From: an uncultured Acidimicrobiaceae bacterium
Lineage (GTDB): Bacteria > Actinomycetota > Acidimicrobiia > Acidimicrobiales > RAAP-2
NCBI GenBank assembly: GCA_903873395.1
Contig: CAIQOJ010000124.1
Coordinates: 1 to 64,000, forward strand
Length of the DNA: 64,000 bases
Direction of reading: 5' to 3'
Shown: in pieces, positions 29,505-38,113 of the stretch
Layout of the letters: the number at the start of each line of letters is the position of its first letter
How positions within the stretch are numbered: the stretch's first letter is position 1
Translations under genes and position numbers: made by a program
Notes under the pieces: generated by a model
Databases searched by the model: none
What the model was told of the DNA's origin: nothing
The model's input: the letters and a program-made list of their open reading frames with translations, nothing else

Positions 29505-29951
29505 CTAGGCGAGCGACTCCGGCGCAGAGGGCTCGGGGGAGCGAGTGGTGAAAGAAAGCCCCCAATCCGGCTCGGACTCGCCGTCGATGACCAGACGCCA
29601 CGAGAAGCGCGAGCCCGTCGGCAACGGGAGCGGGCCGAGATTCACAGCCAACGCCACATCCACAGGGGAACCTTCGGGCACATCGGTCGGACGTCCGGTC
29701 TGAAAGTCACCCATGACCTGGATGGGCTGCTCGCCTTCGGGCGTAGCCACGAGGACGGGGCGTCCATCGGCATCCTCCAGAAAGAGTTCCCAATGGTGGG
29801 CGTCTTCGGCCTCATGCCAACCGACATCGAGCTTCATGGCGATTGCCGAAGGCACGGGGTCGGGGCCAGTCATGCTCCATCCCCCGCCCATGATGAACAG
29901 TTTCCCGTCGGCCACCTGGGCCGAATCGCACAGAATCAGAGTTGCCTTCAC
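29505..29951 (-). CDS. Conserved hypothetical (DUF6941-like)
   Basis: MKATLILCDSAQVADGKLFIMGGGWSMTGPDPVPSAIAMKLDV; 148 aa. Confidence 0.7.
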   Translation of the reverse strand: MKATLILCDSAQVADGKLFIMGGGWSMTGPDPVPSAIAMKLDVGWHEAEDAHHWELFLEDADGRPVLVATPEGEQPIQVMGDFQTGRPTDVPEGSPVDVALAVNLGPLPLPTGSRFSWRLVIDGESEPDWGLSFTTRSPEPSAPESLA

Positions 29952-30076
29952 GGGTCCCGAGGCTACCGGCTCTCGCCATCGCCATCTGCACAGGTAACGA
30001 TGGCGGTGGCTCGATCAGCACAGGGGGCGACCATGCCGGCTCTTCGGGCGTTAGGCACCGTCACTACAGTGCATGT

Positions 30077-30724
30077 ATGGAGCTTCGAACTCTGCGTGAC
30101 GACGTCTACCGCCGGCCCCTGGCCACTGCCCTCGATCGACTGGGCATCGGCCCGGGTTGGACCTGTGTCGACGTTGGCGCAGGCGGAGGTGACGTGTCGG
30201 TGGCCCTCGCTGAGATCGTCGGCCACGAAGGGCGTGTCTACGCGGTGGATAGCGACCCGCTCGCCCGCGACGAGGTTGCCCAGGCTGCAGGATCCCACAG
30301 TCAAGTACTGGGCATCACGCAAGCAGGTGAGGATCTTCGTCTGCCCGAAGAGGTCGATCTTGCCTTCTGCAGGTTCTTGCTCCTCCACGTGGCCGATCCG
30401 TCGCGGGTGCTCAATCGGATGGCATCCGCTGTTCGGCAAGGTGGCTGGGTGGTCGTCCAAGAGCCAGTGACGTCGGCGGGAAGGATCGCCGGCGACCCAT
30501 TTGCCATGCCGATAGCCAAACACCCTGACGTCGGCGCGTTGCTGCCGTCACTCGTGCGTGCCGCCGGACTCGAGATCATCGACGCATGGGCCGAGGCGCC
30601 TGCCGGTGCCGGTCCTGGGCCTGTGGCCGACTACATCGAGTTCCTCACCGAGGTCGACCCCGGCGACGACCCGGTGATTCTCCCTCCCCTCGTCACGGTG
30701 GTCGCCCAGCGACCTCAGAGTTGA
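30077..30724 (+). CDS. Class I SAM-dependent methyltransferase
   Basis: WTCVDVGAGGGDVSVALAEIVGHEGRVYAVDSD; start trimmed to MELRTL, preceded by TACAGT-N6. Confidence 0.87.
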   Translation: MELRTLRDDVYRRPLATALDRLGIGPGWTCVDVGAGGGDVSVALAEIVGHEGRVYAVDSDPLARDEVAQAAGSHSQVLGITQAGEDLRLPEEVDLAFCRFLLLHVADPSRVLNRMASAVRQGGWVVVQEPVTSAGRIAGDPFAMPIAKHPDVGALLPSLVRAAGLEIIDAWAEAPAGAGPGPVADYIEFLTEVDPGDDPVILPPLVTVVAQRPQS

Positions 30725-30841
30725 GGGCCCAAGGACCCATGCGGCGTGACGTCGAGGCTTCGGCACGATGAGGCAATGTTTCTCTCACCCAGCGTGGTCC
30801 GGCCTGTCCGACTGACTGGGTTGCCCGGTAGTCTCTCGGCC

Positions 30842-32461
30842 GTGACAAACAACGCCATCCCCGCCCCTGACCTCCTTGCCGCTACCGATGCCGTGGCCGT
30901 CGCCACCGCTGTCGTCGATGCCGGGATCGAAGCAATGGCCGCCGCCGGCGGACCCGACAACGCCCAGACCCTTGCCTATGACGTTTCCCATGCCGCCGCT
31001 GCCGTGCGCACTGCCCAATCCGTGCTGGCCTACGGAGCCCACGGAGACACCGAGGCACGCATCGCGTGCGCCTTCGTCGCCGATGCGCTGGCCGACCTGG
31101 CTGCGCGCACGATTGGGCGGACAAAGGAGTGGGGCATTGCCAGCGATTGGCTGACACCCGCCGAGGAGTTCGTCGCCACGTACCGAGATCCCGAGTTCCT
31201 GGGCTCCCTGGCAGAGGCGACGGGCGACCGGCATCTCGACCCCGACTTCGAGTTGGTCCAGGAGACGTTCCACAAGTTCGCCGACCAGGTGATCCGGCCG
31301 CGGGCCGAGCACATCCACCGGGACAACACGGACATTCCCGAGGAGATCATCCAGGGAATGGCCGAGATGGGCGGTTTCGGCATGTCGGTACCCGAGGAGT
31401 ACGGCGGCTTCGCCACCGAGGGTGAGGCCGACTACATGAGCATGGTTGTGGCCACCGAGGAGCTGACCTGGGGATCGCTGGGAGCCGGGGGCTCCCTCAT
31501 CACTCGGCCCGAGATCCTCACCCGGGCCATCGTCAAGGGCGGCACCGAGGAGCAGAATCAGTACTGGCTTCCCAAGTTGGCCACCGCCGAAGTCATGGGC
31601 GCAGTCGCCGTCACCGAGCCTGACTTCGGCTCTGACGTCGCTGGCGTCATGCTTCCGGCCACCAAAGTCGATGGAGGTTGGATCCTCAACGGCGTGAAGA
31701 CCTGGTGCACATTCGCAGCACGGGCCAATGTCCTCCTCCTCTTGGCTCGGACCGATCCGGATCGCACCAAGGGGCACAAGGGACTGTCGATCTTCTTGGT
31801 GGAGAAGTCCCAAGCAGACGGTCATGGCTTCGCCTTCACACAAGAGCCTGGAGCTCACGGCCGGCCGGCCGACAGCACTGGAAAAATGGAAGGACGTGCC
31901 ATCGACACCCTGGGTTATCGGGGCATGCACTCCTACGAAGTGTCGCTGGACAACTGGTTCGTACCGGACAACTGCCTCATCGGTGGCGAGGCTGGTCTCG
32001 GTCAAGGCTTCTACCTGCAGATGCAGGGTTTCGAGAACGGCCGACTGCAGACGGCCGCCCGAGCCGTCGGCCTCATGCAGGCCGCCTATGAGGCTGCCTT
32101 GGAGTATGCCCAGAACCGAGTCGTCTTCGGCCATCCGATCGCTGAGTACGAGCTGACAAAAGTGAAGTTGGCCCGCATGGCCGTCCTCATCCAAGCCAGT
32201 CGGCAGTTCTCCTACGAGGTTGCCCGTCTCATGTCCAAGGGTGAAGGCGTCCTTGAAGCTTCGATGATCAAGGCCTATGTATGCCGCACCGCTGAGTGGG
32301 TAACCCGTGAAGCTCTCCAGATCCACGGTGGCATGGGCTACGCCGAGGAGTACCCGGTCAGCCGGTACTTCGTGGATGCCCGAGTGCTGTCGATCTTTGA
32401 GGGTGCCGACGAGACCTTGTGTCTCAAGGTGATCGCCCGGCGCCTCATGGCTGAGCGGTAG
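30842..32461 (+). CDS. Acyl-CoA dehydrogenase with N-terminal extension, resembling (2S)-methylsuccinyl-CoA dehydrogenase (Mcd)
   Basis: About 155-aa N-terminal extension, then ACAD fold; TLGYRGMHSYEVSLDNWFVPDNCLIG, GFENGRLQTAARAVGLMQAAYEAALEYAQNR, ALQIHGGMGYAEEYPVSR; GTG start. Confidence 0.88.
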   Translation: MTNNAIPAPDLLAATDAVAVATAVVDAGIEAMAAAGGPDNAQTLAYDVSHAAAAVRTAQSVLAYGAHGDTEARIACAFVADALADLAARTIGRTKEWGIASDWLTPAEEFVATYRDPEFLGSLAEATGDRHLDPDFELVQETFHKFADQVIRPRAEHIHRDNTDIPEEIIQGMAEMGGFGMSVPEEYGGFATEGEADYMSMVVATEELTWGSLGAGGSLITRPEILTRAIVKGGTEEQNQYWLPKLATAEVMGAVAVTEPDFGSDVAGVMLPATKVDGGWILNGVKTWCTFAARANVLLLLARTDPDRTKGHKGLSIFLVEKSQADGHGFAFTQEPGAHGRPADSTGKMEGRAIDTLGYRGMHSYEVSLDNWFVPDNCLIGGEAGLGQGFYLQMQGFENGRLQTAARAVGLMQAAYEAALEYAQNRVVFGHPIAEYELTKVKLARMAVLIQASRQFSYEVARLMSKGEGVLEASMIKAYVCRTAEWVTREALQIHGGMGYAEEYPVSRYFVDARVLSIFEGADETLCLKVIARRLMAER

Positions 32462-32465
32462 GAAG

Positions 32466-32531
32466 CCTCAGGCCGGCAGGGGTTGCTCGACCTCAGGCCG
32501 GCAGGGGTTGCTCGACCTCAGGCCGGCAGGC
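32466..32531. repeat. 25-bp tandem repeat (cctcaggccggcaggggttgctcga), about 2.6 copies
   Basis: Units start at 32466, 32491 and 32516; the last overlaps the DUF885 stop codon. Confidence 0.93.
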
Positions 32532-33771
32532 CGGACTCACCGTCGATGGCGATCTGGTCCATGAGATCTTGTGGCGTGAGTTGCTCTGACAACAGCCGCT
32601 CGAATCGGGCTGGATCTCCGTTGACGAAGGAGCGGCAGAGAGGCAAACCTTCGACGTAGCACGTGAGGTATGCACGCCACGTCGGATGAGTCAGGAACTC
32701 CACCGCCTTGGCTGCTCGATCGCGAGAGAGCAGACCCCATCGGGCTACCTCGTCGATGACAACGTCCGGATCGGCACCATCCTCGTGGAGTCGGAACGCG
32801 GCATTCTGACGCACCGCTCCGAGCGCCTCACCGGCATCGGATAGCGCGGCAACGACATCTGCGTCGTAGCGGATGCCCAGTGGCTGCAAATGAGCCGCCA
32901 CGTCGGCTTCGGGGTGTCGACCCATGACAACCTCAAGTCCAAGATCCGCCAGACCCTCGGCGAGCAGGCACTGCGGTGTACCCACCAAGAAGATCGACTC
33001 CTCCCACCACTGGCGGCGGCGGACCAGTCCGACTTCTTTGCGGGTGTGTTCGGTGTGATGACCCGGATACGCCTCATGAGCCACCAGATGAGCGAGGCTC
33101 GTCGAAAGCACCGGCAGGTCGGTGTTGATGGCCACCCGGCTCTGCAGGTCACCGAGGTAGTAGTTGAAGCCCGACCAGGGTTCATCCGTCACGAACTCAA
33201 ACTCGATGTGCTCCCCTTCGGGCAGACCGAAGAGTCGATCGGTGCGCTCCCGAAGATCCTCCGCCAGGCTGGACACCGCAGCCTCGAGGCGGTCGACCGG
33301 CACGGCGTGCGATTCCCGCCACTCCACCAAACGCTCAGCAAGAGGGCCTGCACCTGGGAGGACCTCGTCAAGTCGCCGATGGGCTTCGACAAGGACCTCA
33401 TCGTCCACACGGGTCGGTCGCACGCCGTAGCAGGACTCGACCTCATCGGCATAGCCGACCGGGTCTCCGGCCAACTTGGATGCTGTCGTGCGCATCCCCT
33501 CTACCTGTGCAGCCATCCAGTGCCGTCGGGCCGGTGCTGCGCCATCATCACCTCCGGTGCCAAGAGGTGCTCCTGCGGTTAGGTCGGAGAGGAGTTGGCG
33601 AGTATCGTCGACGAGCCGCTCGGGCGATACGACCGGTTCGGCCCCCACGACATCGGCCAGACTGGCCGGGCCGTAGTAGGCATCGACGAATCCATCAATG
33701 TGGCGACCGAGACGAAGCCCCAAGGTCAGGTAGTCCCGAAGGGGACCTACGTCGAGTGCGACCTCCGTCAC
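32518..33771 (-). CDS. DUF885 family protein (metallopeptidase-like)
   Basis: LVAHEAYPGHHTEHTRKEVGLVRRRQWWEESIFLVGTPQCLLAEGLADLG. Confidence 0.85.
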   Translation of the reverse strand: MTEVALDVGPLRDYLTLGLRLGRHIDGFVDAYYGPASLADVVGAEPVVSPERLVDDTRQLLSDLTAGAPLGTGGDDGAAPARRHWMAAQVEGMRTTASKLAGDPVGYADEVESCYGVRPTRVDDEVLVEAHRRLDEVLPGAGPLAERLVEWRESHAVPVDRLEAAVSSLAEDLRERTDRLFGLPEGEHIEFEFVTDEPWSGFNYYLGDLQSRVAINTDLPVLSTSLAHLVAHEAYPGHHTEHTRKEVGLVRRRQWWEESIFLVGTPQCLLAEGLADLGLEVVMGRHPEADVAAHLQPLGIRYDADVVAALSDAGEALGAVRQNAAFRLHEDGADPDVVIDEVARWGLLSRDRAAKAVEFLTHPTWRAYLTCYVEGLPLCRSFVNGDPARFERLLSEQLTPQDLMDQIAIDGESGLPA

Positions 33772-33775
33772 CGGT

Positions 33776-34468
33776 TCAACTCAACTGCTCGCGAAGGAAG
33801 CCCACCGAACGTTCCCACAGCTGGTCAGCCGCATCCTTGTCGTAGACCTCAGATCGGTCGTCGTTGAAGAAGGCGTGGTCTACCCCCGGATACAGGTGGA
33901 ACTCCACCGACTTGCCGAGTCCTTCCAGCTTGGCTCGGAGTTCGTCGGCGGCAGCGGGCGTGAAGAAGTCATCGTTCTCGGCAACATGACCGAGTACCGC
34001 TGCCGACAGTGCGGCGTAATCGGGCTGCGCATCGGGCCATGGGATGACCCCATAGGCGGGTACAACTGCCGCTACGGCATCTGGGCGCTGGCAAGCCAGC
34101 ACGAGAGCCAAACCCCCGCCCATGCAGAAGCCAAGTACACCGATGTGGTCCCGTCCTGTGCGACGACGCAGTTCGTCGACCGCTCCGCTGAGGGATCGTC
34201 CGGCAGCACCCAGCTCGAGGGCCATCATCTCCTTCGCCGCTGCATCCGGTTCGGCCAAAGGCACCGTGGTGCCGCCGTAGAGGTCAACGGCCAGAGCAGT
34301 GAACCCCTCGTCAGCCAGGCGATCGCACGTCCGCTCGATGTGGGGTACAAGACCCCACCACTCCTGGATCACGATCACCCCAGGGCTGTCGGCACCCCCG
34401 CCCGGGGGCTCAGCCAGGTAGCCATGCCCAGAGATTCCATCATTCGGGAATTCGATCCGCTCACCCAT
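33776..34468 (-). CDS. Dienelactone hydrolase family protein
   Basis: VIVIQEWWGLVPHIERTCDRLADEGFTALAVDLYGG, VLGFCMGGGLAL, YPGVDHAFFND; start trimmed to MGERIEF. Confidence 0.93.
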   Translation of the reverse strand: MGERIEFPNDGISGHGYLAEPPGGGADSPGVIVIQEWWGLVPHIERTCDRLADEGFTALAVDLYGGTTVPLAEPDAAAKEMMALELGAAGRSLSGAVDELRRRTGRDHIGVLGFCMGGGLALVLACQRPDAVAAVVPAYGVIPWPDAQPDYAALSAAVLGHVAENDDFFTPAAADELRAKLEGLGKSVEFHLYPGVDHAFFNDDRSEVYDKDAADQLWERSVGFLREQLS

Positions 34469-34744
34469 GCGTGGGACCCTACCCTCGGTCAGTGATGTCC
34501 GCAGAGTCTGCAACCATGCAGTTCATGGTCGGCGCTCTGGCACAGCGCTGGGGAGCCTGGGGTACTGCGCAAACCGTTCCGTGCACCACTTCGGGGCAAC
34601 TTCCCAAGGACCTTTATTTGGCCATCATGACGCGATGTGGCGACCGTTCGGCACCCGAATTACTTAAAGAAATCCCAGGTCAGAGGCCATGCAGCCCACA
34701 ATGGCCTTGATTCCAGAGGCCCACCGACTACCATTGTCAGGGAT

Positions 34745-36004
34745 ATGACTCACGCCGAGCAGTACTCGACGGTCGAGCCAGGAACGTCTTCTGAGCGTCG
34801 TCGCAAGGCTCCATTGCGAGCCACAGCAACGATCGCCCTAGCCTCTGTGCTTGGGGCCTCAGCCTTCGCGCTTTCGAGTGCGACACCTGCCTCCGCTGAC
34901 CAGATTTCCGACGCCCGGGCGCAAGCCTCTGCCATCACGGCAAAGTTGAATGCAGCCCAAGCGCAGATCCAGAGCCTCACCGGGCAGGTGACCGCAGCGG
35001 ACTACAAGCTGTCCCAGCTCCAGGGTCAGATCGACAACACCAAGGCTCAGATCGGCAAAGCTCAAAGCGCCGTGGCCAAGGACCAGCGCCAACTCCGCCA
35101 TCAGGCGATCGCCGACTACACCAACAGCGGCACGTCCAATACGGCAACGCAGTTGTTCACCTCTAACGTGAACACCAGCGGAATTCGCTCCGAGTACTCC
35201 TCGATCGCCACCGGAAACGTGACGGCCACCATCGCTCACCTCCATACGGCCCAAGCCCAACTGCAGGCGACACAGTCCTCACTGCAACAGCAGCAGTCCC
35301 AGGCCCGCTCTACCCGTGACAGCCTCGCGTCGGCCAAGAGCCAGGCGGCATCGCTGGCGGGCCAAGAGCGGTCGATGCTTGCAGGGGTGAACGCCAACAT
35401 CGCCAACTTGGTGGCCCAACAGCGAGCAGCCCAGGCCGCCGCACAGCGAGCCGCCGAAGCAGCCGCCTTCAACCAGAAGCAGCAGCAGGCGCAAGCCGCC
35501 GTGGCCGCGGCCCGTTCCGCCCAGCCGACAACTGTGGCGTCGCGGCCTAGCGGTGGCACCACCGGTGGTTCGGGAACCAGGACCGGATCAGGCTCTAGTA
35601 GTGGCTCGTCGTCAACCACGATCACCTCGTATGCCCCACCTCCGCCGTTGGCTGCTGGTGCTGCCGGTGCCGTGCAGGCCGCAGAGCGTGAGATCGGTGT
35701 CCCCTATGTGTGGGGCGGCTCGTCACCCTCCGGGTTCGACTGCTCGGGTCTCATCGCGTGGGCCTACTCCCAGGTCGGAATCGGGCTCCCCCACTTCTCT
35801 GGCGCACAGTACGCCAGCACCACTCATATCTCGATGGCGGACATCGCCCCCGGCGACCTCCTCTTCTACGGACCGGGTGGTTCAGAGCACGTCGCCATGT
35901 ATGTCGGCGGCGGCTCGATGATCGAGGCGCCCCACTCCGGGGCAACCGTGCACATCTCTGGTGTCCGGACCGGTGGCCTTGCTGGCATCGGTCGGGTTGG
36001 CTGA
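34745..36004 (+). CDS. Secreted NlpC/P60 peptidoglycan endopeptidase with coiled-coil domain
   Basis: Signal peptide; Gln/Ala-rich coiled coil; GVPYVWGGSSPSGFDCSGLIAWAYSQVG and HVAMYVGGGSMIEAPHSG. Confidence 0.94.
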   Translation: MTHAEQYSTVEPGTSSERRRKAPLRATATIALASVLGASAFALSSATPASADQISDARAQASAITAKLNAAQAQIQSLTGQVTAADYKLSQLQGQIDNTKAQIGKAQSAVAKDQRQLRHQAIADYTNSGTSNTATQLFTSNVNTSGIRSEYSSIATGNVTATIAHLHTAQAQLQATQSSLQQQQSQARSTRDSLASAKSQAASLAGQERSMLAGVNANIANLVAQQRAAQAAAQRAAEAAAFNQKQQQAQAAVAAARSAQPTTVASRPSGGTTGGSGTRTGSGSSSGSSSTTITSYAPPPPLAAGAAGAVQAAEREIGVPYVWGGSSPSGFDCSGLIAWAYSQVGIGLPHFSGAQYASTTHISMADIAPGDLLFYGPGGSEHVAMYVGGGSMIEAPHSGATVHISGVRTGGLAGIGRVG

Positions 36005-36136
36005 GTCGGCGCACGTTGCCAGCGGACCCTGAGGTCCGTGACAGCCAGTCGAGGTGGATGCGGCCAGTCAAGGTGCAGGGCATACTGACGTTGCCGACCC
36101 AGTTGGCGCCGTAAGCCCGGATCCAGGAGCGCTCTC

Positions 36137-37165
36137 GTGAGACCTATTCCCGTCGCCTTCCACATCTGGTTCCTTGAGGTCCATACCTACGGGATCGGCC
36201 TGGCCCTGACCTTCTGGTTCGGACTTCGCTACACCGAGCGCAGGCTCCGTAACGCGGGCTACCCGTGGGACTGGGTGACGGGCATGTTCGTCTGGGTGGT
36301 GGTGTCAGCCATCGCAGGCGCCCGTCTCCTCCACGTTCTTTCCCACCCCTCGTACTACTTGGCGCATCCGAGCCAGGTGGCCGCCATCTGGCAGGGTGGC
36401 CTCTCCTCGTTCGGGGGGTTGCTCCTTGCCGTGCCCGTGGCCATCATCAGCTCGCGTCGACGTTGTCCCCAGCTGGCAACCCTCCGTTTTGGCGATCTCC
36501 TGGCTCCCGTGCTCATGGCGTGCTGGGGCATGGGCCGACTGCTGGGCCCCCAGCTCATGGTGAATGGCGGGGGCCATCCGACGAACCAATGGTTCGGCAT
36601 GTACTACGCCGGCAATCATCCCGACGTGAAGGTCCTTCCCGTGCCGTTGTTCCAAGCAGCAGAGGACTTCGCCATCTTCGGCATCCTCCTTCTGGTCGAA
36701 CGATGGCTGCGCAGCGTCGGGCCTGAAGGGTGGGCCACAACACCGGCTGCTGACACCAGCCTCACGGACCGCGCACTTCCTCCTGCTGGCATCGTCCTCA
36801 GCATCGGCATGATCCTCTGGGGCATCGAGCGGTCCCTGGACGAGCATCTGTGGCTGGGTGAGGACGGTCACCTCGGTTCGTTGTTGGTCCAGATCGCCGG
36901 CCTCTCGCTCTCGGTGGCCGGCATCATTCTCCTGGCCACCCGAGTCGGAGCGTTCCAGCGGTGGCGGGTCGGTGGTGCATCGTCGATGAGAGAGCGTCCG
37001 TCCACCGAGTTGACCAACCCCTCGGGCGACGTCGACCTAGGCCGTGACGTCAACGCCGAGCCAGAACGCATCCCTGAAGGCAGCCATCATGATGACGTAC
37101 GCCCGTCGCCGGACCTGGACCCAGCCACGCCCGGTAGCGGAGGCTCACCGCTACCCGACGACTGA
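36137..37165 (+). CDS. lgt: Prolipoprotein diacylglyceryl transferase-like membrane protein
   Basis: VHTYGIGLALTFWFGL..., GARLLHVLSHPSYY, IWQGGLSSFGGLLLA, WGMGRLLGPQLMVNGGGHPTNQWFGMYY; GTG start. Confidence 0.85.
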   Translation: MRPIPVAFHIWFLEVHTYGIGLALTFWFGLRYTERRLRNAGYPWDWVTGMFVWVVVSAIAGARLLHVLSHPSYYLAHPSQVAAIWQGGLSSFGGLLLAVPVAIISSRRRCPQLATLRFGDLLAPVLMACWGMGRLLGPQLMVNGGGHPTNQWFGMYYAGNHPDVKVLPVPLFQAAEDFAIFGILLLVERWLRSVGPEGWATTPAADTSLTDRALPPAGIVLSIGMILWGIERSLDEHLWLGEDGHLGSLLVQIAGLSLSVAGIILLATRVGAFQRWRVGGASSMRERPSTELTNPSGDVDLGRDVNAEPERIPEGSHHDDVRPSPDLDPATPGSGGSPLPDD

Positions 37166-38029
37166 CACCCGATCTGCAGACCGGTCGGCCATCGCTGCAT
37201 CGGCACCGAGGTCCTCGGCTTGCCCTCCCGATGCCGTCGGCACAGCACAGACATCACGGTCGGACTCAGCCGGCCAGGCCACACGCAGGATGCCGGTGAC
37301 CACGGCCACGCCGACCACCACCGCCGAACCGATGACCAGCCCGCCAGTAATCCCAGCCAGGACTACCCAGATGGCTACGGATGACGCCGTCAGGACGGCG
37401 ATGACCAGACGGTGGGCCCAGATCCCGGCGGCGGCAAACCTACGGTGGAAGGCCAGCAGCGCCCCAGGGTCCTCGAGCCTGGCTGTCAGCAGCACGGCCA
37501 GACCACGGATCACGCCGAACCACCCACCGACGGCCAAGGCGACCGGGGGGTTGCCCGTCAGGCCGGCCAGAACAACCAAGAGGTAGACAGACGCGGTGGT
37601 GATGTAGGTGGCCAGACCGCATCCGATCTGCCAGCCGAATCCGGCGCCATAGACCCAGGGCCGGTAGGCGTCGAGCCACCGCTCGTTGACCTGTCGCCGG
37701 TGGAAGGGGAGGCGATGGCGAGCCAGACCGGCATCAGATACCAGGGCGACCAGGATGGCCGTCAGCGCCGCCATGCCGACCACGGTCGCCGACAAGCCCA
37801 GGGAACGGACCCCTACGGCAGCCAGGGCGGCCACACCACCCAAGGTGAGTCCGCCGACCACGGCCCCGCTGATGAACCAGGCCGCCGTCACCCCATAGCG
37901 ATGGCCTTTGCCTCGTTCGCTGAAGGGCGTGATGGTTGACAGCATCGAGAGCCCACACGGGGACCAGGTCGACCGGATGGCCGCGGCCAGGGCGACCGCC
38001 AAGGTAACGATGATGAGGGTGGTGGTCAT
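37151..38029 (-). CDS. Polytopic membrane protein, CcdA/DsbD-like candidate
   Basis: RSTWSPCGLSMLSTITPFSERGKG (SPC in TM1) and GFGWQIGCGLATYITTASVY (second membrane Cys); multiple TM helices. Confidence 0.7.
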   Translation of the reverse strand: MTTTLIIVTLAVALAAAIRSTWSPCGLSMLSTITPFSERGKGHRYGVTAAWFISGAVVGGLTLGGVAALAAVGVRSLGLSATVVGMAALTAILVALVSDAGLARHRLPFHRRQVNERWLDAYRPWVYGAGFGWQIGCGLATYITTASVYLLVVLAGLTGNPPVALAVGGWFGVIRGLAVLLTARLEDPGALLAFHRRFAAAGIWAHRLVIAVLTASSVAIWVVLAGITGGLVIGSAVVVGVAVVTGILRVAWPAESDRDVCAVPTASGGQAEDLGADAAMADRSADRVSVVG

Positions 38030-38113
38030 GGTGCTCCTCGATGCAGGGGAGTTGGGGCGCAGAGAGAGCGCTCGGAATCGTGTTGGCGATGGCGGTGGGT
38101 CCGATCGACCATT

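Noticed and set aside
30785-32326. 513-aa minus-strand ORF
   Set aside because: Antisense to the well-supported acyl-CoA dehydrogenase; high-GC shadow ORF
34514-34744. Possible c-di-AMP (ydaO/yuaA) riboswitch upstream of the NlpC/P60 gene
   Set aside because: Expected from gene context in actinobacteria, but conserved ydaO core segments are not recognisable
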